Shown: positions 26,601-40,100 of the stretch, piece by piece
How positions within the stretch are numbered: position 1 is the stretch's first letter
Layout of the letters: every line of letters starts with the position of its first letter
Source of the DNA: Zhengitettix transpicula
Lineage: Eukaryota; Arthropoda; Insecta; Orthoptera; Tetrigidae
Direction: 5' to 3'
DNA length: 64,000 nucleotides
Assembly: GCA_037074705.1 (NCBI GenBank)
Contig: CM073591.1
Span: forward strand, 177,407,432 to 177,471,431
Translations under genes and position numbers: made by a program
The notes under the pieces: generated by a model
Seen by the model: only the letters and a program-made list of their open reading frames with translations
What the model was told of the DNA's origin: nothing
Database searches by the model: none

Positions 26601-29600
26601 TTATACCGTAGCCAATATGTTTTTTAATTTCTATAACTTTGTTCTACGTGATCGACGAATGTAACATGTAGGTAACTTGTGACAGCATCAACGCAGAATA
26701 ATCTCCAGTGTATCGTATTTCTTAAAAGCGACCTACATTAATACGAGGAAGCAAGGCGTACGAAACTGATTCATTCGTAAAAGTGAGAGAAAGTAGTATA
26801 ACTGGTCAGGGGTGTATCGCGTGCTAACTGGAAATCGTATTAGAGTCAATAGTCGTGTTAAGGTGTTTTCCAGTTTTTACTAAAACCTCCTGCCAAGTGT
26901 CATTAGTATAATTTACGCCTTTGCATTCTTCCATGTTAATCAGAATTAAACAGCCGTATTAAAGCTTAAGGATATCCATTCGGAACTTGAATTATACGAG
27001 TTCTAGAAAATATTTACAAGCTATTTTACATATAAAGAAAGTATACAGTATGTTAAATAAAATCATTACACAAACTTAGATGTGTATTAAACTCTAGCCA
27101 GCATACATGTTAATTAGTTGCAGACGGAAAATGCTTTACAATCAAATTTTGCACGAATTTTTCTATTTATGCTTCAAGTTGACCACTTATTTATTAAGTA
27201 GAAATAATGGCCTTTTAAAGAAACGAATAAAAGAACGGATGTTAAGGTAAATTTTCTTTAAAGTAAAAATAAGTTCATTGTGATGTAAATAGCGGATATT
27301 CATTTTTTAAATTTTAAATGAGGTTAAAAAATTGTATGCCAAAAATTATAATTACCGTGATATTAACACTTACATATTTGTTATTCGCAGCTAAATGTAT
27401 TGCTACTGTGTCTAATCACAAAATTTTACTAACTACATCTTTGCGTTATCCCCAAATTCAGATATTAGAAGAAAATTTCCTAAGTTTTTAGTTTCAATTC
27501 GTGGTTAATATTCTTCATTTTTTTGTAATCGAAAAAAGTAATTTCTGAGCGGAAAGTTTTAATTTCCTTATATAATTTTCTAATAAATAAAATTGACTGT
27601 TTGTGTGTAAGTGTGCGTGAATGTTCCGCATACAAATTTACACCCATCGAGAAAATTTGTCAAAATTTGTACACGAGTCCTTTCGACCGGTAACAAACAC
27701 TATGGGGGTAAGACATGACTACCACCCCTAGGGACGCGTGTGGACGGGGGTGAAAATTTTTAAACATGCTCAAATGGCACATATTTTTGTCGAGTAAATT
27801 TTTTTCGGGGTGAATGAGGTTGATAGTGTTTCTCCCAATGTTGTTTGTGTATAATTTCACCCCCTTCCGGCATGGGAGGGGAGCACATTTAGGAATGGCG
27901 GTAGAGGGACGTTACATAACAGTAACGCAAAAACAACATAGATTGTTGTTGAATCCGGGGTTATGGAAGTCGCTGAGTTTAATAATGATTGTATATATGT
28001 CGGTTCTGTCCCTAGGGATGAGGGTGGAAAGGGAAAACAATGTTCTGCGTACAATCTCAAAGACGTGCAGCGAACTCAATTTTTGTCCAGATGGATCGGT
28101 AAAAAACCCTTTCACCTATAGCGGTGAGGGTGGAAGGGGTGGCTTCTTAAAGACATTCTGAATTACAGAGAGTGTTTTTGACTCTTAAAGTAGCGGGATA
28201 TTTTTACTTTCTTAAGGTACCGGTAATATTTTTGACACTTTTACAGTAGCGAGAGTATTTTTCTTTCCCTTTCTTAAGATGATTAATATGAGTTAAATAT
28301 GAAAAAAGGTAGAAAATTTCAATTTACGCCCTTACACATTATAAAATCCTCCCCGTTCCCCGAACGAGATATTATCAGAAGATAAAAATTGATTTTAATG
28401 GTTCAGTATTGAAAAGTAATAGCTAAAATGTTTTTTATGTATGGCATATGGAAGTTTTTAAGGAAAAAAATATTATAATTCATTCAAAACTGTTTGCTGC
28501 ATTAATTTTTTTACATAAAAAGACAGGAGTGTTTAATGATTAACATTTATATTAATTTCCTTCGTTGCTCATTCCACCACATGTCAGCATTTCATTATCG
28601 GGTATTAATTTTTCGCATTAATGGAAATATATTTCAATATGATGTCCTTTCTTCAAAAACGTCTTTATATTGCAACTTATACCAATTTTATTAAAGGATC
28701 AGGACGGAAAAATGTCGACGGTAACGGGAATGGAACCCGGGATCCCAGCTTGATAGGCGGTTGCTCTCCTGTCTGCGCTATCCAGTCCAGTCGAGAATTT
28801 TCTATCCTGGTCCTTTAATTAAGTTTCATGGCCTAGGCCAAGGTGCGACGAACGTAGCTCTCGAGGGCGTGCCTGGTATCTCACGAAAGATTTCTAACTA
28901 AAAGGGTAATAAGGAATCCCCATTTTGTTCACATTTCATATTTATTAGTTTTGTTTCTGTGTATATCACTATGCAGCAATGAGAGATCTGGATATTATTT
29001 ATTAATTTGGTATTATTATAGATAGATATCGCTTAGAAATAATTAATGCTCATCTGTTAATATATTTTGGTCAAAATCGTGCATTAGGTTAGATAGCAAT
29101 TGTCACATTGTCATATTGCAGTCTATATTGAGCAATCAAGCAGTGAATTTGTTTGATTTATTGAAATTGAAAAATAACACCCCTGTGTTAAATGTATACT
29201 ACATAGAAAAATAAAAAGCCAAATAACGAACAAAACTAAATCTTAATATAAATACCACACAACGTTTCTGTAATACTTATTGCTTTCGGCAAGTGATTAA
29301 AAACTCAAGAGCCGCAAGGCCGACACAACCGCCGAAAACCAGGTCACATTTATTGAAATCATTTTATTTAAAAACTAGCTGGGTTCCCGGCGTTGCCTGT
29401 GTACTCGTTTATATAAACCCGATAAAGTATTTAATTCTACATTAAGTTTTAGTCAAGAAGTGATTTAACGTAAATCTAACTATTCCTAGTTCCGTACATT
29501 CTTTCAACCGGCAGAGCATTAAGTTAACAGCTATAAAATACAATGAATTTTATTACATCAATCACACAAACATACCTCTGAATTTATTTACGAATAGAAT

Positions 29601-31101
29601 ACTTAAATATACTCCTCGAGGATTGCAGGTCTTCAGACAATACGAATGATTAAATTGATGAAATTGTTAGCTAGATTCATAATGTATACAAAAATGCCCC
29701 ATATTGGAGTCACTAATATGCCACGAAAATTAACTTGCCGCATGGATCGTAAAGTATCTCGTTGAGTCTTTTTATTATCATTCGATGGAGTATTCCTGGA
29801 TAAAATTATACTTTTTATTCAATGAAAATATTTCTGCTTCATTTCATTACGGAAAAAAGGAACTATTTCTTTTGTTCGTCGCGTAGTAACGTCTCTTTCT
29901 GTCGTGACGTCATTGTCTCTTGGCGCGCAGTAACTTTTCAATTATAATTCTTTCGCCCTATATGCTAGGGATTTCTCACCCCCACAGTACCGTTTCTCGT
30001 GTTTTTAAGAGTATGTGTACCAAGTTTCGTTGCAATCTGTCCACGCGTTATATTTGTATAGAAATAGAAATTAACCTAAATGCATACATACATACAAACA
30101 TACACGCTTTTTTATTAAATAGATAATAATGTAGCCCTTGCGTACTTGTTTGTGCAGTTGTCAAGTGAAATTAATTTTGGAATTTCTAGAATGTAAAGAT
30201 TTAAGTAAGTTGCAAGAGTCAAAAGATTATAAAAAGTTTAAAAATAAATTTAATTAAAGACGGTTTGTAATATATTATAAAACAAAAACTTGTTAATTGC
30301 AGCTTGCCAAGCACTTTCTAAATACGAAGGTATTTGTAAGTTTAGCAACCCCTAACCTAATCTATATTACATTGCTTCCATGGAAAGAACTTCTGTTCCT
30401 GAATTAATTTTATTTTTAATTTTATCTGGTACAGAAATATATATATATATATATATATTGTAGTGAATAACGACCTTAAGTGGCCGCCCTTGTGTCCATC
30501 GCGGGCCTGAGTATGAATACATTAGGCGTGCACGTGTTTCTGCCTGAGAAGGCCAAAAGAAATCGCGGGTTCGCGTCCCTTTTTCTTTCATCATTTGGGG
30601 GGGGGGGGGTGGAGTTCGAATAAATACTCCGAACCTGAGAGACGCAAGCAGACGGCAGACGGGGACGGAGACGCAGGGAAAAGCAGGGAGACGGAGAGAC
30701 AGAGAGACGCAAGAAGAGACGCAGGCAGACAGGGAGACGCAGGGAGACGGAGACGCAGAGGTTTTGAGGAACCACCATCGCGGGGAGGCCGAAGAAGGAG
30801 ATCGTGTGCTGAAGCCACAAGTAAAGTAAGCATCACAATATATGTAAAGTACATTCAAAAGTGGAATTCTTTTACACAGTGCGGAAATGGACTCTGCTTT
30901 TGAATAGCCACCAAACCGCCCACATATCCCGGTTGAGAAGGAGAACTTTTTAATCAAGCCGGAGCTAATTTTAATTTTATGCAGACCAATGTATATCTGC
31001 TGGCGCCCAACAATATTTTTTAATGTATTTTTGTATTTTTTGTAGTTTCAATGTAATAAAGTTTATTTTTTTTAATATTAAGTAATAAAAGCCAAATCAT
31101 T

Positions 31102-31151
<50 letters not shown>

Positions 31152-34100
31152 CAGATTTCGTGTAGTCATAGAGATTCAAATTACTTACAGTTTAGTGATT
31201 CTTTCGATGTTTTCTTTTGGGGTCTGCGTCGACTCCGTCAGTGCCAGAAGTTTCTTTGGCGAAAGTGGCGCGTCGTAGAAGCGTTCCTCTATTTCCGAGA
31301 GGACGCACTGAGAGTACGCAGTGGAAACGTGGACAAAAGCCTAAAGCACCAGCAAAATAATTATTCACACTACTATAATGTTATGCAGAAAACATTGCAT
31401 TAGACAAAAGCGTTTCACTAGTGCCTTAATTAAATAAATATTAATTACCCTATTTTCATTATTGAAATGGTATAGTCTTTGTTGAAATGAAAATAATTAG
31501 ATAAATAAATAGCATAACAACTGACAAAAAATAGATTTTTGCAACCCTCGTTACTTTCGTCAGGTGATTCAAGTAACGAAAGAACCGTAAGAACAACTCA
31601 CCGCACAAAGCAGGAGCCTAAGTCAAAAGCTATTTAGTACTTATCTTTGTCTGTTATTTGGCTAATTTTTTATGTAATTATATTTTCAATATGTTAAACT
31701 ATTTTCATATTATTATTATTATTATTTTAAATTAAAGGCATGAGGGTAATCCTCCTGGTGGAAACTCCCCTTTAATAGCATGGGAAGGGATTTGAAATGG
31801 GGGATGCGGAAGGGTAGAGGAAGGCAGCCAAGGGTTAACTATGGTGCCCAACTATGGTTTAAGGATCCTAACTGGCATTCGTCTAAAAGTGATGCAAGGG
31901 CAAACTTTGTACAATGTGGCCTCTTGGTACTTGTCCCACGCCATTCCGATGGCGGGAGTGGGATTCGCTGCGGCGAGGCAGAATTCACTTCTCCATTCAT
32001 CGACGAGTTAAGGAAACGGCTTGCCGACAGTTCCAATAGGGACAGCGAACTATTCTTACCGTATGTCCAGGAACATTCACCTCTCAAAACAGGCCGAGGT
32101 GCCTCGGCTTGTGGAAACCTTAGTTCAAAAAACCAGAGAGAGTAGAAAGTATCCACCTCCAGAGCTCTCTGAAGGGATGAGCTACGCTCCCATCATAAAA
32201 ATAAACTATGCTTTGAGTTTCAACTACAAAAGCATGAATAAATAAATTCTGAAAATCACCTACCGTCCAAAAGAAAAATGGAAATTTAAAATAAAGTCTG
32301 AAAAACGAAAATAATACTACTGCAAATTGCCAATTGTGATCGATAATACAAGATAAATGAAAGACCCTTCGGAGTAATTGATACCCGATGGATAAGAACT
32401 GTTTCACCCTCCTCTTTGCTCACTAAGATAGTGCTTCAATGACATTGCACTGCACCTCATTTACACACTGCCTTCTAAAAGGTTTTACGGAGTTCTATTA
32501 AACTAAACTGAAACTTACACGGCATGGGGAATATTACAGATCAGCTTACTGACTTGCAAAACCTACGAATTCAATTCGGTTAGGGGTCGAAATTAGACTA
32601 CATCGGTAATATCTTGTCTGTTTGCGAAGGTGCATTGTTCCCTCAGGGTTTTTTTTTACCAAGACTGTAAGTCATAACTGTACCAAGTTTGGTTTAAATT
32701 GCTCCAGGATTTTCAGAATACACGCGAAACATACACACACGCGTATAGATAGATTACGACATTAAAGTTAATGTTATCTGCATGAAATTGAAGCTAATTA
32801 TTCAGTTAAGTAATATTTGTACAGACTAATTAACAAAAATCGATCCCTGAGCATTGCTATTCTTTATTTTCCACTTAAGTTCGACCATTTTATAAATATT
32901 GATTATTTCTTGTAACTCGTAGCGATTTTGATGTATCGTTACTTGCTTTGAGGTGCTGCATCTCCTTGGCGAGCCGAAGTATTTCCTGAGTGCCACGCAC
33001 GTTGATGGCCGTGGCCAGTGGTAGAGGTTCGTCGAAGCGCACCGTGGCGGCCACGTGGAAGACGATGGACACTTCCTCCTTGAGGCGCGTCCTGTCTGCG
33101 TCGCTCAGACCTAGTCCTGGCAAGGACACGTCTCCAGCCACGACGCTCACGCGGAGGCGCTTCTTCGGATACTCGCTGTTCACGAGATTCATAACCTGAA
33201 ACGCAAACACGTACAGGGTAGTTGTTTTGAACAGAAACAAATCACAGCCACTTGACTGCAGTAGTAAATAAAATGTCAGAAGCAAAAGTGAGTAGTTTCA
33301 AAAATATGTGCAGTCCTGATATTTTGATTCGATTAATATATTCAACTACAGTATAAGCTGTAACTGCAAAATAATCTATACAAATGAAGCTAACATTGTT
33401 ATGAAATAGGTTACCGTCCACCTCGGATCTTTTAGTAAACAAATTCCGGTCCGGGCGCTCTGCAATAGTAGAATTAATTTCTTTATCTTTGAAACGGCAA
33501 TAGACTTATGAAATTTAAGTTATGCGATCCGAACAGTGAGATGATAACAACTTTCTAGAACTCATGAGTACTTGAGTCGAGTACGAGACTCTGAAAATTA
33601 TATCTCAGAAGTCCTGGCTTTGATCAATTGAGGGGGAATTCGTTAATAACGCCAAAAGTTTAACATTTAAAATACGATTTGATTTACAATCATTAAATTA
33701 CAATCTTGTAATGCCCGCTAGAAAGCAAGACTCCTCAATGGTTGATTGTTGATATTATATTCGCACTCTCATACTACTATCATACTAAATTTAAGTCTAA
33801 GAAACTAATTATAAAAGTTCCGGACATTCATCTAGAACGTTGGTCAACAATTTTTTCAGATGAGCACGTCTTTGAAGAGGACCCAGGTCATCGAAATGAA
33901 AAGTATGTCTCACAAACACGGCACGAACTTCGGGTTCGAATCCTGTGGAGGGCGTTGATGTCGTGTCGTGTGTTTTCATATCGAGAACTATTAGTTCCTC
34001 GACAAAGTGAGAGTCGCTAATGACCATAGACATTGATGCGACTAGAAATGATATTTTTTAAAAAATTTTGTTATGATAGGCAGACAACTAGTAAGCGTGG

Positions 34101-37100
34101 TACCTGTCTATGATGGGCCTACAATACTCGTAGCATCAGGCCAGAGGACCAACTATCCTTGTTACTAGCAGGTGGAGTCATTAGTTATGTAGTTTCTAAT
34201 CTTAAATTTGCAGAGCCTAAACAATAGTTCTTAACAACTCCGCCCCAAGTGCCGTCGCCAAGCCCACGCTGACCTCAATGCTTCCAAATGACCAGTAATA
34301 CAAGTCCTGCCAAGTATTTAAAAATTAAACAAAATTTTTCCTCATTATCAGCTTCAAAGACGACTCAACAGCGTCCATTATTGAGTAGCTTACAGAGGAA
34401 ATAATAAGAGAGGGAAGATGACTTAAACTGTTGAATGATGAATGACATAATTAATAAGAAAGATAGCCAATTCAGACAAAAAAGTGATAATATAAATACA
34501 ACACAACGTTTCTGGGATCCTTTCCATTTCCTCAGGTGTGAAAAAGAGCCTAGCACTTGCTAGTAGACAAAACTCAAAAGCAACGAAAACGCAACGACAA
34601 TGGGAGAGCCGAAGGGTTAGCGTAACAATCGGGGAGCAACAACAATGGGAAAACCAAAGGTTTAGCGTAATAATAAAGGATCATAACAACTATTGAGCTT
34701 CATAGTGTCTGTTTGAACATTAATAGCTGTGATGTTTTATTTAATGTGAAGCATCTCTGAAATGAATCTGGAATTGTACCTGGTGTCAATGTCTAAAATC
34801 TTAACATTTTGCCAATCAAATGATATGTTTGTATACTACAGATTGTTTATCAATGGGAAGTTTGATATTAGATATATGTTCCTTGATATGTGTAGTATGG
34901 GAACGTTTTGTTTGCCCTATGTAGCAGGAATTACAATTAGAACAAGAGATTTTGTAAACAACACAATGTTTGCTGTAGGTGTCAAGTGGGTCCTTGTGAT
35001 TTTAATAAAGAGGGAAAGAGTACGAGAAAAAATTTGGCTTGAGGTGTTTGGCGACGAGTGAAAGAATATTGGATTTTGTTCAATCTTCTGTTTATGTGTT
35101 TAATAATAAAATTTAAAGGGTACTGATTGGAGATTAAAATGTTTCGGACAATATTTAAGTTGTGTTGGTGGAACTTGGAGTTAGAAAGTAATATAGCTCT
35201 GTCTACAAGATTGTATACCATAGCTCTCTTTTGATTTGGAGGATGATCAGAAAGATAATTGAGAACACGTCCAGAGTATGTAGGTTTTCTGAACCAATTG
35301 ATGAGAATGTAAGTATTGTGAATGGATACGGTGACATCAAGAAAATTAGGTGAACGGTTAAATTCAAGTTCATGGGTGAATAGTAAGTTGGCATGATGAT
35401 TATTGAAAGTATTGACCATAAGGTTGATTTGAGAGGTATTAACAATACAAAAAATGTCATCTACACATCTGATGTAGCAAAGAGGTTGGACAGGAAGTAG
35501 AGTAAGGCAAGAATTTTCTAAATCTCTCATGACTATCTCAGAAAAAAAAGGACTCAGGGGGATCCCCATGGGACAACCTTGATGATAGTGAACCTGATTA
35601 AACTTGAAATACGTGGAATTGATGATTATATTTATAATGCATAAAATTTCATGAAGTGGAATTTTAGTATATTGACTGAAAATGCGCCATCTGTTTTAGA
35701 GACTGTTAATGATTAAATCATTGGGAATAGAGTTGAATAAGGAAGCAACGTCAATAGAAATTAAAGAGTAGTCATGAGGAACGGTGAGATGCTTGATTTT
35801 ATCAATAAATTGGTAAGAATTTTTAACAGAATAATGTTTTTCTTCATTGAGGACCTTAGATAACATATTATGAATGTATGAGGAAATGTTCTGCAAGGGA
35901 CTGCCAGTAGAAGCAATAATAATTCTAAAAGATAGGTCAGGTTTGTATATTTTAGGAAGGGCATCAGCTCTGGAAATGTTGGCTGGGGTGATGAATAAAA
36001 TATGGATGGTTCAATAAAATCTGTTTGTTTCCACCTCTTGAGAATAGTTTTTAATTTGTCAATAACTGTATTGATGCAGGGGGGTTTGTATGTTTTATAA
36101 GAGTTAGTGTTAGAAAAAAAATTGGTTAACAGTGTTTGTGTATTCATTACGGTCAAGAGTGACAGAAGCTTTGCTAGCGTGTGCAAAGAGTATGTTGGGG
36201 TGAGACTTGTTTGGTTCTATGGACGTTTTTTATGAGACTGCTATGAAAACGGGGAATGTGTTTTGTGGTTTGATATTTTGAGTTTTCATGAAGAGTTTGA
36301 GTGATGTGATTCCTGATTTTATTGTGTTGGGAATAAATATATATTAGTTTTTATGTTTTTTTAAGAGAGGAATGGATTGAAACTTGTTGATGGATGTGGT
36401 GGGTAGACTAAATTTGTTTCCAAATGATACTACGTCAATAGCTTCCTTAGGAATAGTGTGGTTACTGAGGTTTTTGAACCAGTTGTCTTTGTAATTGTCG
36501 TGTGTGGAGAAATTGGGAAACGTTTTGTGAAATAAGAAATCAAACTTCTTAATTTTTGCTGCCCTGAGGCGAAAATGATCTCTGATTAAACGAGAGAAAA
36601 ATTCGTTGTAGATGTTGGTGTGCACCATTCTCGTTATACAATTCCTATGAAAAACGAGTTGTTTGGTTAAGGACCAAATGTGTGATTTCCAAGTTTAGGG
36701 TACATAAACTGTAAAAAATTAATTTTGTTATTGTATTTATAAGAAAGTTTCGAATTAAAGAAAGAAATACTGTTAAAATTTATTGGATAAATGTTGTAAA
36801 TGAGCTGCTAAAACATCGCATTTTCTACAATTAAGTAAAAATTTACACTGGATCCTCGCAATAACTAATTCGTTCGAGAGTTTTAAACAAGTTTTAAAAC
36901 TAGAATAAATATTAAAGCCGAAAGTAAGCTAGGTAGCAGAAGCTAATATTTAAGAAATAAACTTGGATGATAGAGGTTTCGCTGTAATGGAACTTACTGA
37001 TCCCTAGCCGCAAATAACTTCCTTGTAATTATTTTCAGTGTTGAAATAACTCCGGAAATTCACATTTGCAATGCACATTCTGCAACAAGTCGAATTTTCA

Positions 37101-40100
37101 GCGAAGTTATTTACCTTGTAACTAGACATTGACACCATAACAGCAAAGGTCAGTCATAAACCACTAATATTACGTGACCTCAAGAAATTTCTCACCGTTT
37201 CCTCGTTCATTAGAACACTTCGTTTGAGAAAAGTTTACGACTCACAGGTAAAGCATTCCAGATTTTTAATGAAGGTCGGGTTCCTAATTCTACGAAACAG
37301 TGAGAATGGAAGCCCACTACAGCAGCAATAAAAATACCTGCTTTGCATAACTTGTCCTACAATTGGGTTTTCTTGTGTCTCGAGAACGAGTTTCTTTACT
37401 GACATTAACATGCGTTAAAAACTGATCTATATCGATTAAATTTACATTATGCGAATGTAAGTTACATATTTTCACACTTAACTTATTATTGTTCAAATAT
37501 TAATCATGTAATTAGAATTTCACTAATTTTTTTAGATTTAACACCTGAATATGTTCCAAATATAGGGATTGACCGTCGTGTTTTGCTTGAATTCCGCTGA
37601 AACTTTTTATTGTTACGATTCATAGAATTAATTTATTCTGACTGTTCTTGGCCAATTTGTTGTATATTTTATGAGTTAGATTATAAATCGGTACTTGAGT
37701 TTCGTTAAGACTTACGGGTACCTTGCGTTAAATAACAGGCAAGCGAAGTAGATATGAGTAAACGCTGAATGTAATAATAGTCGTGATTGTATAATAACAT
37801 CACAAAAAATAAATCAAGACAATGACAATGAAAAGTGCACAGGTACTTTCTTGAAGAATTTAATGTTTATCGATCTCGTAAATATATTAAAATCGTGATA
37901 TACACTGTAACATAAAAAAATTTAAAGTGTATGAAGAAGTTCTAAAACACTTACATCAGCTAAATAGGATTTTCCTGATAGATAATTGGTGTATAGTTGG
38001 AAATGGGTTTAATCTATTTACTTAAAAGAAAAAGGGGTTATTTTGAGTATACATTAATTTTCTGCTTGTGCCGAAGCCGATATCATTATAAACCATGTAA
38101 TTGAAATAACTTTCAATAAATATTGTCCCCAAACTATCATAAAAGTATATCGTTTACCTTTTTTATACGCCCTTTACATAAGCGGCGATTTTTATCCTGG
38201 ATAAATTTATCGCTGTCGCCGTAAAAACCATTGAATGAACCCAAATTAGTCAATTTTTTCTTCACCCTTTCAGTCGACGGCAAAATAACAGTATGCTAGA
38301 ATATGCTCTGTTTTCATTTCGAACTACACTGTTCACAGCAGTCTCAACTGAGAATCGAACGTCGGAAAATTTAATGCCACGATAATAGTCGCTGACTGTG
38401 TAAGTCTTCCAATTTCATTTGAGCGGCGATGATAATTTTATCGCCTAGTTAAAAATCGCTGTGTTTGTAAGTCTTCCATTTTATTTGAGCTGCGACGATA
38501 ATTTTATCGCCGAAATAGATTATAGTTGCAATTGATAACCGAAAACATGTACAGGTTGTTTGTAGAATGAAATAATTTTTATATTTGTAGTATAACCCAT
38601 TCAATCTCATTCTACTTATGAAATATTGTTTCGATTTATTGCGATACAGTTTGGACATTAATACGGTATGTAATTATATTTAAATGAATTCAGTATATTT
38701 AATGATGAATGGAAGTGAAAATATTTTTTTTACTATGCACAATAATAAGGCGGTTTTTGTCTTATGTGCAATTAGAGTGCAGCTGTTTTAAAAGAATACG
38801 ACTACAGAAGTCATTTTGAAAGGAGACATGCAAATACGAACATAATTTAAATGAAAGAAAGCCCAAGAAAAACTATCCGCAGATCTCGGAAGCAAAATGT
38901 ATTTACACCGAAAAAACAATTACAAGAATCTGCTACAGATGCAAGTTTTATAGAAGCAAAACGGATTGTTTAATGTGGAAAACTTTTTTCCGAAGGATAA
39001 TTTGTAAAAATGTGCATGTGGGATGTCTGTGATGTAATGTGTCCAAAAGCTATACATAAAATTGAAAATATAAGCGTGTCTCGGCCAACTATTGCCCGAA
39101 GAACAGAAAATATGAATGTTAATTTAAATGATCAGTTGAGAATAACTTAATATCGATCCATATATATGAAATAGCTCCTAGCGAAAGTTGTGATGTAAAA
39201 TATTATTAATTTTTATCAGAGCGCTCACTTAAGATTTTCAAATTTCGGAACAAAGGGAGAAGATCCTTTCAAAAACGATGAAAAATTTTAATACAATATT
39301 GACTGCAAAAATTTGGTGAATGCAATAACAGATGGATCACCAAATTTGATTGGAAAAAATACTGGTCTCATAACACGAATTGAAGACCAATTTTTTTAAA
39401 ATGAACCAAATCACAAAATTATACCCATACACTGCATTTTTATTAATGCGCATTATGCAAAAAAAAATTAAAAATCGATCATGTTACAAACGTAGTTGTG
39501 AAATTAGTCTATTTTCTCGGTTACGAGGATTAAAAAACAGGCTTCACCAAATTTGATTGGAAAAAATACTGGTCTCATAACACGAATTGAAGACCAATTT
39601 TTTTAAAATGAACCAAATCACAAAATTATACCCATACACTGCATTTTTATTAATGCGCATTATGCAAAAAAAATTAAAAATCGATCATGTTACAAACGTA
39701 GTATTGAAATTAGTCTATTTTCTCGGTTACGAGGATTAAAAAACAGGCTATTTATTGGACTGCTTGAAGAACTAATACCAGTTATGTAGATGTTCCTTAT
39801 CACAATAAAATCCATTGGTTAATTAAGACAAAAGTTTTAAGACTAGTATGGGATCTTCAAAAGAAAATAAAAATGTTTTTAACACTTAAACGAAAATGAG
39901 AATTTTCTTGCATTATCAGCACCAATTTGGATTTGTGATTAAGCATTTACTTTGGATATCCTCAACTAATTTAAAGAATGTTTACAAGAAGAAATTTATA
40001 TCCTCATGATTTAATAAAATGGTTTAAATCTTTTCAAATGAAGCTTAGTCTTTTTTTTTCTAGGAAATTCAAATTTTAACATTTTCCAACGTTAGAGACT

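Noticed and set aside
28700..28850. A functional tRNA gene
   Set aside because: A- and B-boxes are well spaced, but the stems do not close and the flanks look SINE-like.
30367..30957. Longest open frame of the window (196 codons, minus) as a gene
   Set aside because: It is the complement of the purine minisatellite and G-run. The translation is Ser/Arg/Pro/Leu low-complexity with parallel open frames on other frames and the opposite strand.
32990..33199. Plus-strand open frame
   Set aside because: Antisense shadow of FAR exon 2.
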